Of a stretch of 64,000 nt of DNA, positions 18,892-27,547 are shown piece after piece; position 1 is the stretch's first letter; each line of letters begins with the position of its first letter. The translations under genes were made by a program, and so were the position numbers. This DNA comes from Ideonella benzenivorans. GTDB taxonomy: Bacteria > Pseudomonadota > Gammaproteobacteria > Burkholderiales > Burkholderiaceae_C. The notes beneath the pieces were generated by a model. It saw only the letters and a list, made by a program, of their open reading frames with translations, searched no databases and had not been told where the DNA came from. The stretch is from the NCBI RefSeq assembly GCF_020387415.1, contig NZ_JAGWCB010000010.1, positions 1 through 64,000 of the forward strand, read 5' to 3'.

Positions 18892-20607
18892 TCAAGACGC
18901 CGCAACCCCATCGTCGCGCCGGAGCCGGTCCATGGTCCGCTCGAACAGCACCGTGGCCAGGGCCTCGCGGGGCTGGATGGCCGAGCTCACCCCGGCTTCC
19001 TGCAGCAGCGCGGCTTCGGCATCGTTGTGGGCCCGCGCCAGCACCGGCAGATCCGGCTGCAGCGCATGGGCGGTGCGGATCATCGCGCAGGTGTCGGTGG
19101 TGTCCGGGGCCGTGACCACCAGCAGCCGCGCCTGGTGCAGATGGGCCTGGATCAAGGTCTCCGGCTCGGCCGCATCGCCAGCCACCGCCGACAGACCGCT
19201 GGCTCGCAAGGCCTCGACCCGCTCGCGTCGCTGCTCGACCACCACACAGGGCACATCATGGGCCACCAGCGCCTGCACCAGCTGGCGCCCCACCGCACCG
19301 TAGCCCACCACCACCACCTGGCGCGCCAGGTAGCGCTCGGCCGTGCTGGCCGGCAACTCAGCCAACGGGTCGGGCCGGGCATCCAACGCCCTCGCCCAGC
19401 GTGAACGGGCCCGCACGGCCCGCCGCAGCGGCTCCACCATCGAAAACAGCACCGGGTTGAGCGCGATCGACAGCAAAGCCCCGGCCACGACCAGGCTCTC
19501 CGCCTCGGGGGGCACCACCTGCAGCGCGGCGCCCAGGCCGACCAGGATGAACGAGAACTCGCCGATCTGCGCCAGGCTGGCCGCCACGGTCAGCGAGGTC
19601 TTCAGCGGATAGCGCAGCAGCAGCACCAGCGCCATCGCGGCCATCGACTTGCCCACCATGATCACGGCCGCCACCGCCAGCACCTGCAGCGGCCGCTCCA
19701 GCAGCACCCTGGGGTCGAACAGCATGCCGACGGAAACGAAGAACAGCACCGCAAAGGCATCGCGAAACGGCAGCGACTCCTCGGCCGCCCGGTGGCTGAA
19801 CTCCGACTCCCGCAGCACCAGCCCGGCAAAGAAGGCCCCCAGCGCAACCGAAACCCCGAAAAAGGCCGACGCCCCGTAGGCGATGCCCACCGCCGCGGCG
19901 ATCACCGCCAGCGTGAACAGCTCGCGCGAGCCCGTGCGGGAGATCTGCCAGAGCAGCCGCGGCAAGACCTTGCGGCCCACCAGCAGCATCAGGGCCACGA
20001 AGGCCCCCACGGCCAGCAGGGTGCGCAGCACTGTCCACCCCAGGGACGGCCCGCTGTCCTCGCCGGCCGGCGCCCCCACCGTGGCCAGGCCCACCAGCGG
20101 GGGCAGCAGCACCAGCACCAGCACCATCGCCAGGTCTTCCACCACCAGCCAGCCCACCGCGATGCGCCCCTCGTGCGAATCGAGCGCGCCGCGGGCTTCC
20201 AGCGCCCGCAGCAACACCACTGTGCTGGCCACGGACAGCGCCAACCCGAAGATCACCGCCCCGGCCACCGGCCACCCCCAGGCCCAGGCCAGACCGGCAC
20301 CCATCGCAGTGGCCACCCCCATCTGCACCACCGCGCCCGGCACCGCCACCTTGCGCACGGCCAGCAGGTCGGCCACGGAGAAATGCAGACCGACGCCGAA
20401 CATCAGCAGCATCACGCCGATCTCGGCCAGTTGCGAGGCCAGGCCCATGTCGGCCACATAGCCCGGCGTGTGCGGCCCCAGCGCCATGCCGGCCACCAGG
20501 TAGCCCACCAAGGCGGGCAGGCGCAGACGCAGCGCGACGAAGCCCAGCAGCAGGGCCAGGCCCAGCGCGGCGGCCAGGGTGACGATAAGAGGCATGTGAG
20601 GGTGCAT
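18892..20607 (-). CDS. CPA2-family cation:proton antiporter with TrkA-N domain (YbaL/Kef-like)
   Basis: The 571-aa product has about 12 membrane helices in residues 1-390 (LVGYLVAGMALGPHTPGYV, then the ALSVASTVVLLRALE segment typical of CPA2 transporters) and a cytosolic Rossmann domain starting QVVVVGYGAVGRQLVQALV near residue 420, which binds nucleotides and gates transport. This is the layout of YbaL and KefB/C. Helix motif VASLAQIGEFSFILVGLG is also diagnostic. Ion identity (K+ or Na+) is unresolved. A start at 20607 gives a short N-terminus; an ATG 12 nt further in is the alternative. Confidence 0.9.
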   Translation of the reverse strand: MHPHMPLIVTLAAALGLALLLGFVALRLRLPALVGYLVAGMALGPHTPGYVADMGLASQLAEIGVMLLMFGVGLHFSVADLLAVRKVAVPGAVVQMGVATAMGAGLAWAWGWPVAGAVIFGLALSVASTVVLLRALEARGALDSHEGRIAVGWLVVEDLAMVLVLVLLPPLVGLATVGAPAGEDSGPSLGWTVLRTLLAVGAFVALMLLVGRKVLPRLLWQISRTGSRELFTLAVIAAAVGIAYGASAFFGVSVALGAFFAGLVLRESEFSHRAAEESLPFRDAFAVLFFVSVGMLFDPRVLLERPLQVLAVAAVIMVGKSMAAMALVLLLRYPLKTSLTVAASLAQIGEFSFILVGLGAALQVVPPEAESLVVAGALLSIALNPVLFSMVEPLRRAVRARSRWARALDARPDPLAELPASTAERYLARQVVVVGYGAVGRQLVQALVAHDVPCVVVEQRRERVEALRASGLSAVAGDAAEPETLIQAHLHQARLLVVTAPDTTDTCAMIRTAHALQPDLPVLARAHNDAEAALLQEAGVSSAIQPREALATVLFERTMDRLRRDDGVAAS

Positions 20608-21034
20608 GGGCAAAGGCGAATGAAGAGAGAGAAGACACGGGACACCGTTCGCGCAGACACCCGCACGCACACGGTGGGAAACACAAGGGGCCGGTGAGTT
20701 CCATCCCACCGACGCCGCAGGCCACGGTCGGGATTTACACCGAGACACGATCCGCCGGCCACCGTCCAGGCCACGACACCGCCGGCATCACGTCGCGAAA
20801 TGGCGCGCCGCCCCAGGGCGGCCCCGAATGGACAAGCCGCCGCTGGCACACACCCACCCCGTTTGTATCAGGCCCGGCTGTTCCGGCTTGCGACGCCGCG
20901 CGCCCAGCGCGCCGGGTTAACCCCCGAAAAACCGTCCCCGAGCCGGAGGGAGCGGGTGGCATGGAACTGGCGCCAGGGCCGGGGCACCTGCCCCAGCGCA
21001 GGGGACAACCCACCCATTCGAACGGAGACACACC
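20608..21034. other. Intergenic region between the divergent antiporter and porin genes
   Basis: This 427-bp stretch has no convincing gene. It should hold the promoters of both flanking divergent genes. A GGGTTAACCC palindrome at 20914-20923 and a run of GC-rich inverted repeats just before it are the only features seen; GGAG at 21024-21027 is the porin ribosome-binding site. No -10/-35 pair is clear. Confidence 0.5.
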
Positions 21035-22234
21035 ATGCACACCACCCCCCTGGCCCGTGGGGCCATCCTCACGCTGCTGGCCAGCGCCGGCCTGTCGGCC
21101 CACGCTGTCGGCTTCACCCAAGGCGATGTGACGCTGGACATCAACGGCACGGTCAACGGCTTCTACCTGAACCGCGAGGACAAGGTCACCGACAAGGCCA
21201 CCGGCACCGAGACCAGCTCCACCAACAGCATGGTGTCCAACGGCCTGCTGCCGGGCTGGCTGAACTTCGTGGCCACGGCCAAGGCGGCGGACCAGGACAT
21301 CAAGGTGCACTTCGGCTTCGCGCCGGGCATCGTCAACAACTCCACCGTCGTCGGCCTGCCCGATGGCGCCGCCGGCAACACGCCCGGCGCCTACTCGCAG
21401 ATCGACACCCGCAACGTCTACTTCCAGTTCGGCAACGAGGGCTGGGGCCACCTGAAGCTGGGCCGCGACATCGGCCTGTTCGCCCAGGACGTCGTGCTGT
21501 CGGACATGACGCTGCTGGGCGTGGGCGGCACCTCGAATGCGGCGATGCCGTTCAACACCACCTTCGGCATGATCGGCCACGGCTACATGTACACCGGCTT
21601 CCAGCCGCAGATCAGCTACAACACCCCCAAGCTCAACGGCCTGCAAGGGGCGATCGGCATCTTCCAGCCCAGCAAGTACGCCGGTGACGAGACCAAGTCA
21701 CCCAGCCTGCAGGCCAGCGCCAGCTACAGCTGGGAGGGGGCCGCCCCGGGCAAGATCTGGACCGGCCTGGTGCACCAAAGCACCAGCTGCTCGGGCGGCA
21801 GCTGCACCACCGAACCCTTCACCGCGCAGGGCTACGAGCTGGGCGTGAAGGCCGGCCTGAACGGCTTCGAAGGCGTGCTCTACGGCTTCAAGGCCAAGGG
21901 GCTGGGCCTGTCGACCATCGGCGCCCAGTTCCTGGGCGGCAGCGATGGCGCCGGCCAGCGCACCGACTCCAAGGGCTACCTGGCCCAGCTGACCTACAAG
22001 CTGGGTGACACCAAGCTGGGCGTCAACTACGGCCAGAGCACCGACGAGAACGGCGCCACCGCGGCCGTCTTCGGCGGGCCGAAGAACGTGCGCAAGGCGT
22101 TCACGCTGGGCGTCTATCACACGCTGAACAAGTACATCACCCTGGTGGGCGAGTTCAACCACGAGAAGCAGACCAACGATGCCACCGACTCCAAGGTGCG
22201 CACCCTGTCGGTGGGCGGCATCGTGTTCTTCTGA
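21035..22234 (+). CDS. General outer-membrane porin (Gram-negative, 16-strand type)
   Basis: The 399-aa protein has a signal peptide ending in GLSAHA and a mature sequence of alternating beta strands. It includes GFAPGIVNNSTVV, the QIDTRNVYFQFGNEGWGHLKLGRD region typical of porins, and a C-terminal phenylalanine (GGIVFF) for BAM recognition. Trimeric channels of this kind admit small hydrophilic solutes. A loop contains CSGGSC, a possible disulfide. It ends 11 bp from the convergent thioredoxin gene of the sox locus. Ion selectivity cannot be inferred. Confidence 0.87.
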   Translation: MHTTPLARGAILTLLASAGLSAHAVGFTQGDVTLDINGTVNGFYLNREDKVTDKATGTETSSTNSMVSNGLLPGWLNFVATAKAADQDIKVHFGFAPGIVNNSTVVGLPDGAAGNTPGAYSQIDTRNVYFQFGNEGWGHLKLGRDIGLFAQDVVLSDMTLLGVGGTSNAAMPFNTTFGMIGHGYMYTGFQPQISYNTPKLNGLQGAIGIFQPSKYAGDETKSPSLQASASYSWEGAAPGKIWTGLVHQSTSCSGGSCTTEPFTAQGYELGVKAGLNGFEGVLYGFKAKGLGLSTIGAQFLGGSDGAGQRTDSKGYLAQLTYKLGDTKLGVNYGQSTDENGATAAVFGGPKNVRKAFTLGVYHTLNKYITLVGEFNHEKQTNDATDSKVRTLSVGGIVFF

Positions 22235-22245
22235 ACCCGCCCGGT

Positions 22246-22788
22246 TCAGAGAAAGCGCGCCAGCGCCTCGACGTCCTCGGGAAAGAGCTGCCCGGTTTCC
22301 GCGGCAGTCACCCGGCCATCGCGCCCACGGGCGATCGTCACCGGCAAGCCCTTGGGCTTGGGCAGCGCACGGGCCACCTCCCCGGCCAGCAGGCCACAAG
22401 GGAAGGTGTAGCCCTTGCGGGCCCGGTCGGCGATGGCATCGGCCGCCTGCGCGTCGATGGACAGGCCCAGCACCAGCAACCCGTGCGGACGCTGGGCCTG
22501 CCAGAGCTTCTCCATCCAGGGTGTCTGCTGAGCGCAGAACGGGCACCAGCTGGCCCAGTAGTACAGCACCAGCACCTGCCCCTCGGCCTGCGCCGCGCGG
22601 AACACACCGCCTTCGAGCAGCGGCACATCCATGAGCCGCAGCGGCGCCCCCACGGTGGCCCAGGGGGCCGCGGGTGATGGCGCGCCCCGGGCCCAGCCCG
22701 GCGTGGCAGCGGCCACCGTCAGGGCCTCTTGCAGCCAACGGCGGCGGCCCGCGTCCAGCCCGCTCGCGGGCCTCGTCGTGTCATCCAT
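22246..22788 (-). CDS. TlpA-type thioredoxin-like protein with WCPFC active site
   Basis: This 180-aa exported thiol:disulfide protein has a signal segment (RRRWLQEALTVAAATPGWA) and a redoxin domain with the active site WASWCPFCAQQTPWM (about residues 80-83) and a cis-proline region KGLPVT. The twin arginines suggest Tat export. It follows soxR by 37 bp on the same strand. In sox loci of Paracoccus and others, periplasmic thioredoxins (SoxW/SoxS) keep the SoxY cysteine reduced; that role fits this gene by position and domain, but is not shown directly. Confidence 0.85.
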   Translation of the reverse strand: MDDTTRPASGLDAGRRRWLQEALTVAAATPGWARGAPSPAAPWATVGAPLRLMDVPLLEGGVFRAAQAEGQVLVLYYWASWCPFCAQQTPWMEKLWQAQRPHGLLVLGLSIDAQAADAIADRARKGYTFPCGLLAGEVARALPKPKGLPVTIARGRDGRVTAAETGQLFPEDVEALARFL

Positions 22789-22825
22789 GTCCGGCCTTTC
22801 GGAAGGAAGCGCCGGGCGCCGGCGT

Positions 22826-23197
22826 TCAGACCCGGCGGCCCCCGAGCAACTGCTCTTCGGTGGGCAGCTCGCCCACATCATCGAGCTCGATCGCGATCTG
22901 GGTGCAGACGGCCCGGCACAACTGGGCCACCCGCTCGCTCTGCAGTCGGTAGAACACCTGCGTGCCCTCGCGGCGGCGCCCCAGCACCCCCGCGCGGTAC
23001 AGCGTGGAGAGGTGCTGTGACATGTTGGGCTGGGTGGTGTTGATCTCGCCGAGCAGTTCGGAGACGTTGCGCTCGCCGTTGCACACGGCACTGATGATCT
23101 TCAGACGCACCGGGGTGGACAGCAGGCCGAACAGCTCCGCCGCGCTCTCGAACACCCGGTCCTGATCATTCGTCTCGGCCACATTGACCTCTGCCAT
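22826..23197 (-). CDS. soxR: ArsR-family transcriptional regulator of the sox locus
   Basis: SoxR of chemotrophic sulfur oxidisers is an ArsR-type repressor that senses sulfane sulfur through two cysteines. The 123-aa product has a winged HTH (ELLGEINTTQPNMSQHLSTLYRAGVLGRRREG) and two conserved-looking cysteines, in ISAVCNGERN and LCRAVCTQ, that could form a per/polysulfide bridge. The ATG at 23197 is chosen for the GGAGG 5 nt upstream; another ATG 12 nt earlier is possible. It is divergent from a YeeE/YedE transporter gene. The predicted operator is the palindrome at 34852, far from this gene. Confidence 0.85.
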   Translation of the reverse strand: MAEVNVAETNDQDRVFESAAELFGLLSTPVRLKIISAVCNGERNVSELLGEINTTQPNMSQHLSTLYRAGVLGRRREGTQVFYRLQSERVAQLCRAVCTQIAIELDDVGELPTEEQLLGGRRV

Positions 23198-23352
23198 GGA
23201 ATCCTCCATCACTCTATCAGCAGATGCGCACACACCAAGAGGCGGGCCCAGTCCACCACGGTAAGGGCCCTGCCGCCTCGGGCATTCCACCGTGGCCGGC
23301 CGGGCCGGCCCCCTGCACAATCGGCCTCACCTCAGGAAAGCCCGTGCCCCCC

Positions 23353-24468
23353 ATGACGGATGTCGACATCGCCCGCCTGGCCACCCAGGTGCTCTGGGCC
23401 GCCTTCGGGTTGGCCCTCGTCTTCGGCTTCATCGCGCACCGCAGTCGCTTCTGCACCATGGGCGCGATCGCCGATGTCTCCAGCATGGGCGACTGGGAAC
23501 GGGCCCGCATGTGGGCCCTGGCCGCGGCCGTGGCCACGCTGGGCTTCAACGGCATGGTGGCCCTGGGCTGGATCGAGGCCCGCCAGTCGATCTACGCGGG
23601 CACGCGCCTGCTCTGGCTGTCCTCCCTGGTGGGGGGCGGCCTGTTCGGCGTCGGCATGGTGCTGGCCTCGGGCTGCGGCAGCCGCAACCTGGTGCGGCTG
23701 GGCGGCGGCAACCTCAAGTCGCTGGTGGTGCTGCTGGTGATGGCCGTCACCTCGTTCGCCACGCTCAAGGGCCTCACCGCCGTGCTGCGCGTGGCAACCG
23801 TGGAGCGGCTGTTCGTGGACCTGCCCGCTGGCCAGGACCTGCCCTCGCTGCTGGCCCAGGCCGGCGGCGCCAGCGTGCCCCGGACGGCCGCGGTGCTGGG
23901 GCCGCTGGTGGCGCTGCTGCTGGGCGGCTGGGCACTGTGGCGCCCCGAGGGTCGCCGGCCTGCGGCCCTGCTGGGCGGCCTGGGCATCGGCGCGGTGATC
24001 ACGGCGGTGTGGTGGGTGTCCGGCGTGCTGGGCTATGTGCCCGAGGACCCGCAGACGCTGGAGCCGACCTTCCTGGCCACCAACAGCCACCGCATGGAGG
24101 CGCTGAGCATGGCCTCGCCGCTGGCCTATGCGCTGGACTGGCTGCTGTTCTTCAGCGACCAGTCCAAGACCCTGACGCTGGGGATCGTCTGCGTGGCCGG
24201 CGTGCCGCTGGGCGCGGCCGCCTCGGCCCTGCTCGAACGCAGCTTCCGCTGGGAGGGCTTCGGCGGCCCGCAGGACCTGGCCCTGCACCTGGTGGGCGGC
24301 AGCCTGATGGGGGTGGGCGGCGTGGTGGCGATGGGCTGCACCATCGGCCAAGGCGTGTCGGGGCTGTCCACCCTGTCGCTGGGCAGCGGGCTGGCCGTGG
24401 CCGGCATCGTGGCCGGGGGCCTGCTGGGTCTGCGCTACCAGCGTTGGCGCATCGAGCGCATGGGCTGA
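23353..24468 (+). CDS. YeeE/YedE (SoxT/TsuA-type) thiosulfate or sulfur-compound importer, copy 1
   Basis: The 371-aa polytopic membrane protein has the three cysteine motifs of this family: RSRFCTMG (near residue 33), ASGCGSRNLVR and AMGCTIGQGVSGLS. In TsuA these cysteines relay thiosulfate through the channel. In Paracoccus a SoxT protein brings sulfur substrate to the cytoplasm for SoxR sensing. The ATG at 23353 follows CAGGAAAG upstream. It is divergent from soxR, the arrangement of soxRT-type loci. A second family member lies at 25977, so two importers flank the regulatory part of the locus. Confidence 0.85.
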   Translation: MTDVDIARLATQVLWAAFGLALVFGFIAHRSRFCTMGAIADVSSMGDWERARMWALAAAVATLGFNGMVALGWIEARQSIYAGTRLLWLSSLVGGGLFGVGMVLASGCGSRNLVRLGGGNLKSLVVLLVMAVTSFATLKGLTAVLRVATVERLFVDLPAGQDLPSLLAQAGGASVPRTAAVLGPLVALLLGGWALWRPEGRRPAALLGGLGIGAVITAVWWVSGVLGYVPEDPQTLEPTFLATNSHRMEALSMASPLAYALDWLLFFSDQSKTLTLGIVCVAGVPLGAAASALLERSFRWEGFGGPQDLALHLVGGSLMGVGGVVAMGCTIGQGVSGLSTLSLGSGLAVAGIVAGGLLGLRYQRWRIERMG

Positions 24469-24498
24469 GGCCGCCATCCGCATCGTTTGTCCGCAGCC

Positions 24499-25020
24499 TC
24501 AGTGGCCCACCGGGGCCGGTGCGGCGGCCCGCTGCGCCAGTTCCGTTACATCGGCCTCGCTCATCTCGCCGGGGATGCACTGGCGCAGCCGGCCATCGGC
24601 GTTGAGCACGCAGGTCATCGGCACCACCCGGCGCGGCGTGAAGCGCCCCCGCAAGCCCACCTCGTCGCGCACGATCGGGAACCGCCAGCCCCGCGTGGCG
24701 GCCAGCTGCCGCGCCCCCTCGGCATCGCCGCCCTCCACCACGCCCAGCACCTGCAGGCGCCGCGGGTCCACCGTCGCATGGAGCTGCGCGACCCGGTCGT
24801 TGTGGCGCTTGCAGTAGCCGCAGTCGGTCGACCAGAACACCACCACGGCCGGCACGCCGGCCCAGCGCGTGGACGGCAGGACCTGCCCGTTCAAGGTGGT
24901 GAGGGCGGGCCAGGCGATGGAGGCAGCACCTTCCTGGGCCACGGCGGGCCAGGTCGACCAGGTCAGCGCGGTGCACAGCCACCAGGCGCCGAGCGGACGA
25001 AGGCGGCCTGCCCCGCTCAT
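24499..25020 (-). CDS. Periplasmic thioredoxin-like (redoxin) protein with CGYC motif
   Basis: The 173-aa product has a signal peptide (GAWWLCTALTWSTWPAVA) and a redoxin domain with FWSTDCGYCKRHNDR (active-site pair about residues 68-71) and VVPMTCVLNADG near the end. It overlaps the SoxH-type gene by 4 bp (ATGA), so it is translated with the sox operon. It may serve as the SoxW/SoxS reductant for the SoxYZ carrier thiol. Its extra cysteines outside the motif are noteworthy. Confidence 0.83.
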   Translation of the reverse strand: MSGAGRLRPLGAWWLCTALTWSTWPAVAQEGAASIAWPALTTLNGQVLPSTRWAGVPAVVVFWSTDCGYCKRHNDRVAQLHATVDPRRLQVLGVVEGGDAEGARQLAATRGWRFPIVRDEVGLRGRFTPRRVVPMTCVLNADGRLRQCIPGEMSEADVTELAQRAAAPAPVGH

Positions 25021-25973
25021 CGCCCGGCCTGCTCCATCAGCAGGTAGGTGTTGTAGGCGTTGATGCGGTTGGCCACACCGAACAGCGGCAGGTGCTCGAA
25101 GGCGGACCAGTCGGTGCGGGCGTAGGCGTCCTCGAAGGGCTCGAGGTTGGCCGCCGCCTCCGCCATGCTCTTGCGCAGGTACTGCAGGTAGTCGCGCGTC
25201 AGGGTCAGGTCGGCCAGGGGCTCGCGCGAGAGCGCCCCGTGGCCGGGCACGATGACCGCCGGCTTCAGATCGATCAGGCCGCTGAGCGCAGTGATCCAGG
25301 CCTGGCTGTCGGCCGTGCCCACATAGGGCACCCGGCCGCGGAACACCAGATCACCCGCGAACAGCACCCGGCTGCTTTCGACGAACACCGACAGGTCCTC
25401 GGGCGTGTGAGCCGGGCCGACATGGCGCAACTGCAGGCGCTCGCCGCCCACGGTCAGCGTGGTGTCGGCGTCCAGCCAGCGGTCGGCCGGCACCAGATGC
25501 GTCCTCGCGTCCACCCAGGGCGCCAGTTCCTGCCGACTGGCCTCGAGCCGGCGCTGGGCCGTCTCGGAGTTCAGGTACTCGCGCCCCTCCTGCCGGGCGA
25601 TGATGGTCGCGCCCTGCGCCTTGAACACCTGCAGGCCATAGATGTGGTCGGCGTGGTAGTGCGTGACGATGACGAAGCGCACCGGCTGATCGGTGACGCG
25701 GCGGATGGCGGTCAGCAGTGCCCGCGCCAGGTCGGGGGAGCCCAGGGCATCGACCACCGCCACGCCGTCGCGGGTAACGATGAACCCCGCGTTGGAGATG
25801 AAGTTGCGGTTGGCCGGCGAGCCCAGCGCCGCCTGGCCCTGCACGAACCAGACGTTGTCGGCCACCTGCTGCAGCGGCAGCGGCGCGACCGCCTCCGGCG
25901 GGGTGGCCTGGGCGGTGGCCGCCGTGGCCATCAGCCCGCCCACCGCCAGCCCGCACAGCAGACGCGCCCACAT
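25017..25973 (-). CDS. soxH: SoxH-type exported metallo-beta-lactamase-fold hydrolase
   Basis: The 318-aa MBL-fold protein has a signal peptide (GLAVGGLMATAATAQA), the zinc site THYHADHIYGLQVF (about residues 104-108), the segment HTPEDLSVF that completes the metal site, and GDLVFRGRVPYVG. SoxH is a frequent but functionally unproven member of sox operons. It is related to proteins linked to quinoprotein relay systems. It sits between a YeeE/YedE importer (3 bp upstream) and a thioredoxin (4-bp overlap), so all are probably one transcript. Confidence 0.82.
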   Translation of the reverse strand: MWARLLCGLAVGGLMATAATAQATPPEAVAPLPLQQVADNVWFVQGQAALGSPANRNFISNAGFIVTRDGVAVVDALGSPDLARALLTAIRRVTDQPVRFVIVTHYHADHIYGLQVFKAQGATIIARQEGREYLNSETAQRRLEASRQELAPWVDARTHLVPADRWLDADTTLTVGGERLQLRHVGPAHTPEDLSVFVESSRVLFAGDLVFRGRVPYVGTADSQAWITALSGLIDLKPAVIVPGHGALSREPLADLTLTRDYLQYLRKSMAEAAANLEPFEDAYARTDWSAFEHLPLFGVANRINAYNTYLLMEQAGR

Positions 25974-25976
25974 CCC

Positions 25977-27101
25977 TCAGCCCCGGGAGGCCGCCGCGGC
26001 GGCCAAAGGCTTGCTCGGCAGCGTCTGGCCCCCCGGCTCTGTCACCGTGTCGCCGGGATGGTGGTCCAGCAGCCGATCGGTGATGGCGGCGGCGCCCCAC
26101 ATCGCACCCAAGGTGACCCACGCGGTGGCGGTGAACACGGCCGCCCCCGACAGCCCCGCCCCCACCGAGCAGCCGCCCGCCAACATGCCCCCGAAGCCCA
26201 TCAGCACCGCGCCGACGATGTAACGCCGCATGCCCGGCCCGCCCTCGAAGCCCTCCAGCTTGAGCTCACGGGCCAGCGCAGCCGACAGGAAGGAGCCCAG
26301 GAACACGCCCGGCAGCAGCCCGGCGTCGAAGGACAGGGGCTTGTCGGTGACGAAGAGCACCCGGCTCAGGATTTCGGCCGAGGGGCCTGTGAAACTCAGG
26401 GACTGGATGGGGTGGGCGTCGAAGGCCAGGCGCGAAACCGCGTAGGTGAACCACCAGCCCGCCATCACGCTCAGCCCCACGCCCACCGCGCCGGCCCAGC
26501 CCCAGAACGACACCTGCTGCCGCCGGGCCCAGACGATGGCTGCCGCGAGCCAGAAGCCGGCGAAGAGCATGGCGCCGCCGTGGCCGATGCCGGTGCGGGC
26601 GATCAGGTCGCGGGCGCCACCGCCGTCGATGGTCCACCAGCCGGAAATCCACTCGCGCAACGGCGACAGGGCCCCGGTCAGCGCGGACTGGGCGGTGACC
26701 GCGAAGATCAGCCCGGAGACGACCGAGCGCAGATTGCCCTGAGCCGCCAGCACCAGCAGCCGGCTGGCGCAGCCGCGGGCCAGGATCATGCCGATGCCGA
26801 ACAGCGCACCGCCCACCGCCGCGCCGGACAGGCTGCCGCGGGCGGCGATCTGGCGGGCGTTGCCAGCATCGAACCAGCCCAGGCTGGCCAGCAGCTGGGT
26901 GCCGCCCACCGCGGTGGCGAAGGCGAACAGCCAGACGGTCAATCGCCCGCCCAGCAGGTTGCGGGCGAACTCGATGACGGCCGAACGCAGGCAGAAACGC
27001 GAGCGCTGCGCCATGAAGCCAAACACCACGCCGATGAGCAGCGCGCCTGCGGCCAGGACGCGGTCCTCACCCCATTGCTCCAGCAGCGTTTCCAGGCCCA
27101 T
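25977..27101 (-). CDS. YeeE/YedE (SoxT-type) sulfur-compound transporter, copy 2
   Basis: The 374-aa polytopic protein has the cysteine motifs RSRFCLRSA (about residue 36), ARGCASRLLVL and AGGCSVGAGLSGAAV of the YeeE/YedE family. It belongs to the main sox transcript, 8 bp after the DsrE gene and 3 bp before the SoxH-type gene. The C-terminal tail after the last helix is long, low-complexity and Ala/Pro-rich. The ATG at 27101 gives a natural short N-terminus. It differs clearly from the copy at 23353, so the two probably move different substrates or in different directions. Confidence 0.85.
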   Translation of the reverse strand: MGLETLLEQWGEDRVLAAGALLIGVVFGFMAQRSRFCLRSAVIEFARNLLGGRLTVWLFAFATAVGGTQLLASLGWFDAGNARQIAARGSLSGAAVGGALFGIGMILARGCASRLLVLAAQGNLRSVVSGLIFAVTAQSALTGALSPLREWISGWWTIDGGGARDLIARTGIGHGGAMLFAGFWLAAAIVWARRQQVSFWGWAGAVGVGLSVMAGWWFTYAVSRLAFDAHPIQSLSFTGPSAEILSRVLFVTDKPLSFDAGLLPGVFLGSFLSAALARELKLEGFEGGPGMRRYIVGAVLMGFGGMLAGGCSVGAGLSGAAVFTATAWVTLGAMWGAAAITDRLLDHHPGDTVTEPGGQTLPSKPLAAAAASRG

Positions 27102-27109
27102 GTGCCACC

Positions 27110-27523
27110 TCAGGGTTTGATGTAGGCGTAGCCCTGCTGCTGCAGCTTGGCCAGACGCACCACGCCAGAAGGCGTGAAATCGGCCTCCTGGATGAACTGA
27201 TCCTTCTTGAGGCCACGGTTCTTCAGGGTGATCTCGCAGATCTCGAAGCGCACGCCGCGCGCACGCAGGGCCGACACCAGGGGCGCGAACTCGGTGCCGT
27301 CGGGCGCCTGGGCGCCCTCCATCAGCATGTCCACCCCTTCCGCATGGGTGACCACGATGATCTTGGCCTCGGGGTCGGCATCCATGTGGTTGCGCAGGTT
27401 GCGCAGACCCTTGAGGCCCTGGGCCACCGCGCTGTCGATGTGGTAGACGACCAGATCCTGGGCCCAGCCGGCGCAGGCGAAGAAGGACATCGCCAGGGCG
27501 AGCAGAAAGGACTTGAAGCGCAT
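27110..27523 (-). CDS. Periplasmic DsrE-family protein in the sox operon
   Basis: This 137-aa protein has a signal peptide (SFLLALAMSFFACAGWA) and a DsrE/DsrF-type fold opening DLVVYHIDS and continuing KIIVVTHAEG. A single conserved-position cysteine is in FEICEITLKNRGL. DsrE-type proteins relay sulfur as persulfides. In-operon position just after the GlcG-like gene suggests a sulfur-transfer job in the periplasm, but no specific role is known for the exported version. Confidence 0.78.
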   Translation of the reverse strand: MRFKSFLLALAMSFFACAGWAQDLVVYHIDSAVAQGLKGLRNLRNHMDADPEAKIIVVTHAEGVDMLMEGAQAPDGTEFAPLVSALRARGVRFEICEITLKNRGLKKDQFIQEADFTPSGVVRLAKLQQQGYAYIKP

Positions 27524-27547
27524 CGTCGTCTCCTTGTGGGGTTGGAA

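Noticed and set aside
20608-21034. Possible small gene or regulatory RNA in the antiporter-porin gap
   Set aside because: Open frames there show no codon bias or good start, and no stable RNA fold with a terminator was seen; only palindromes of about 10 bp.
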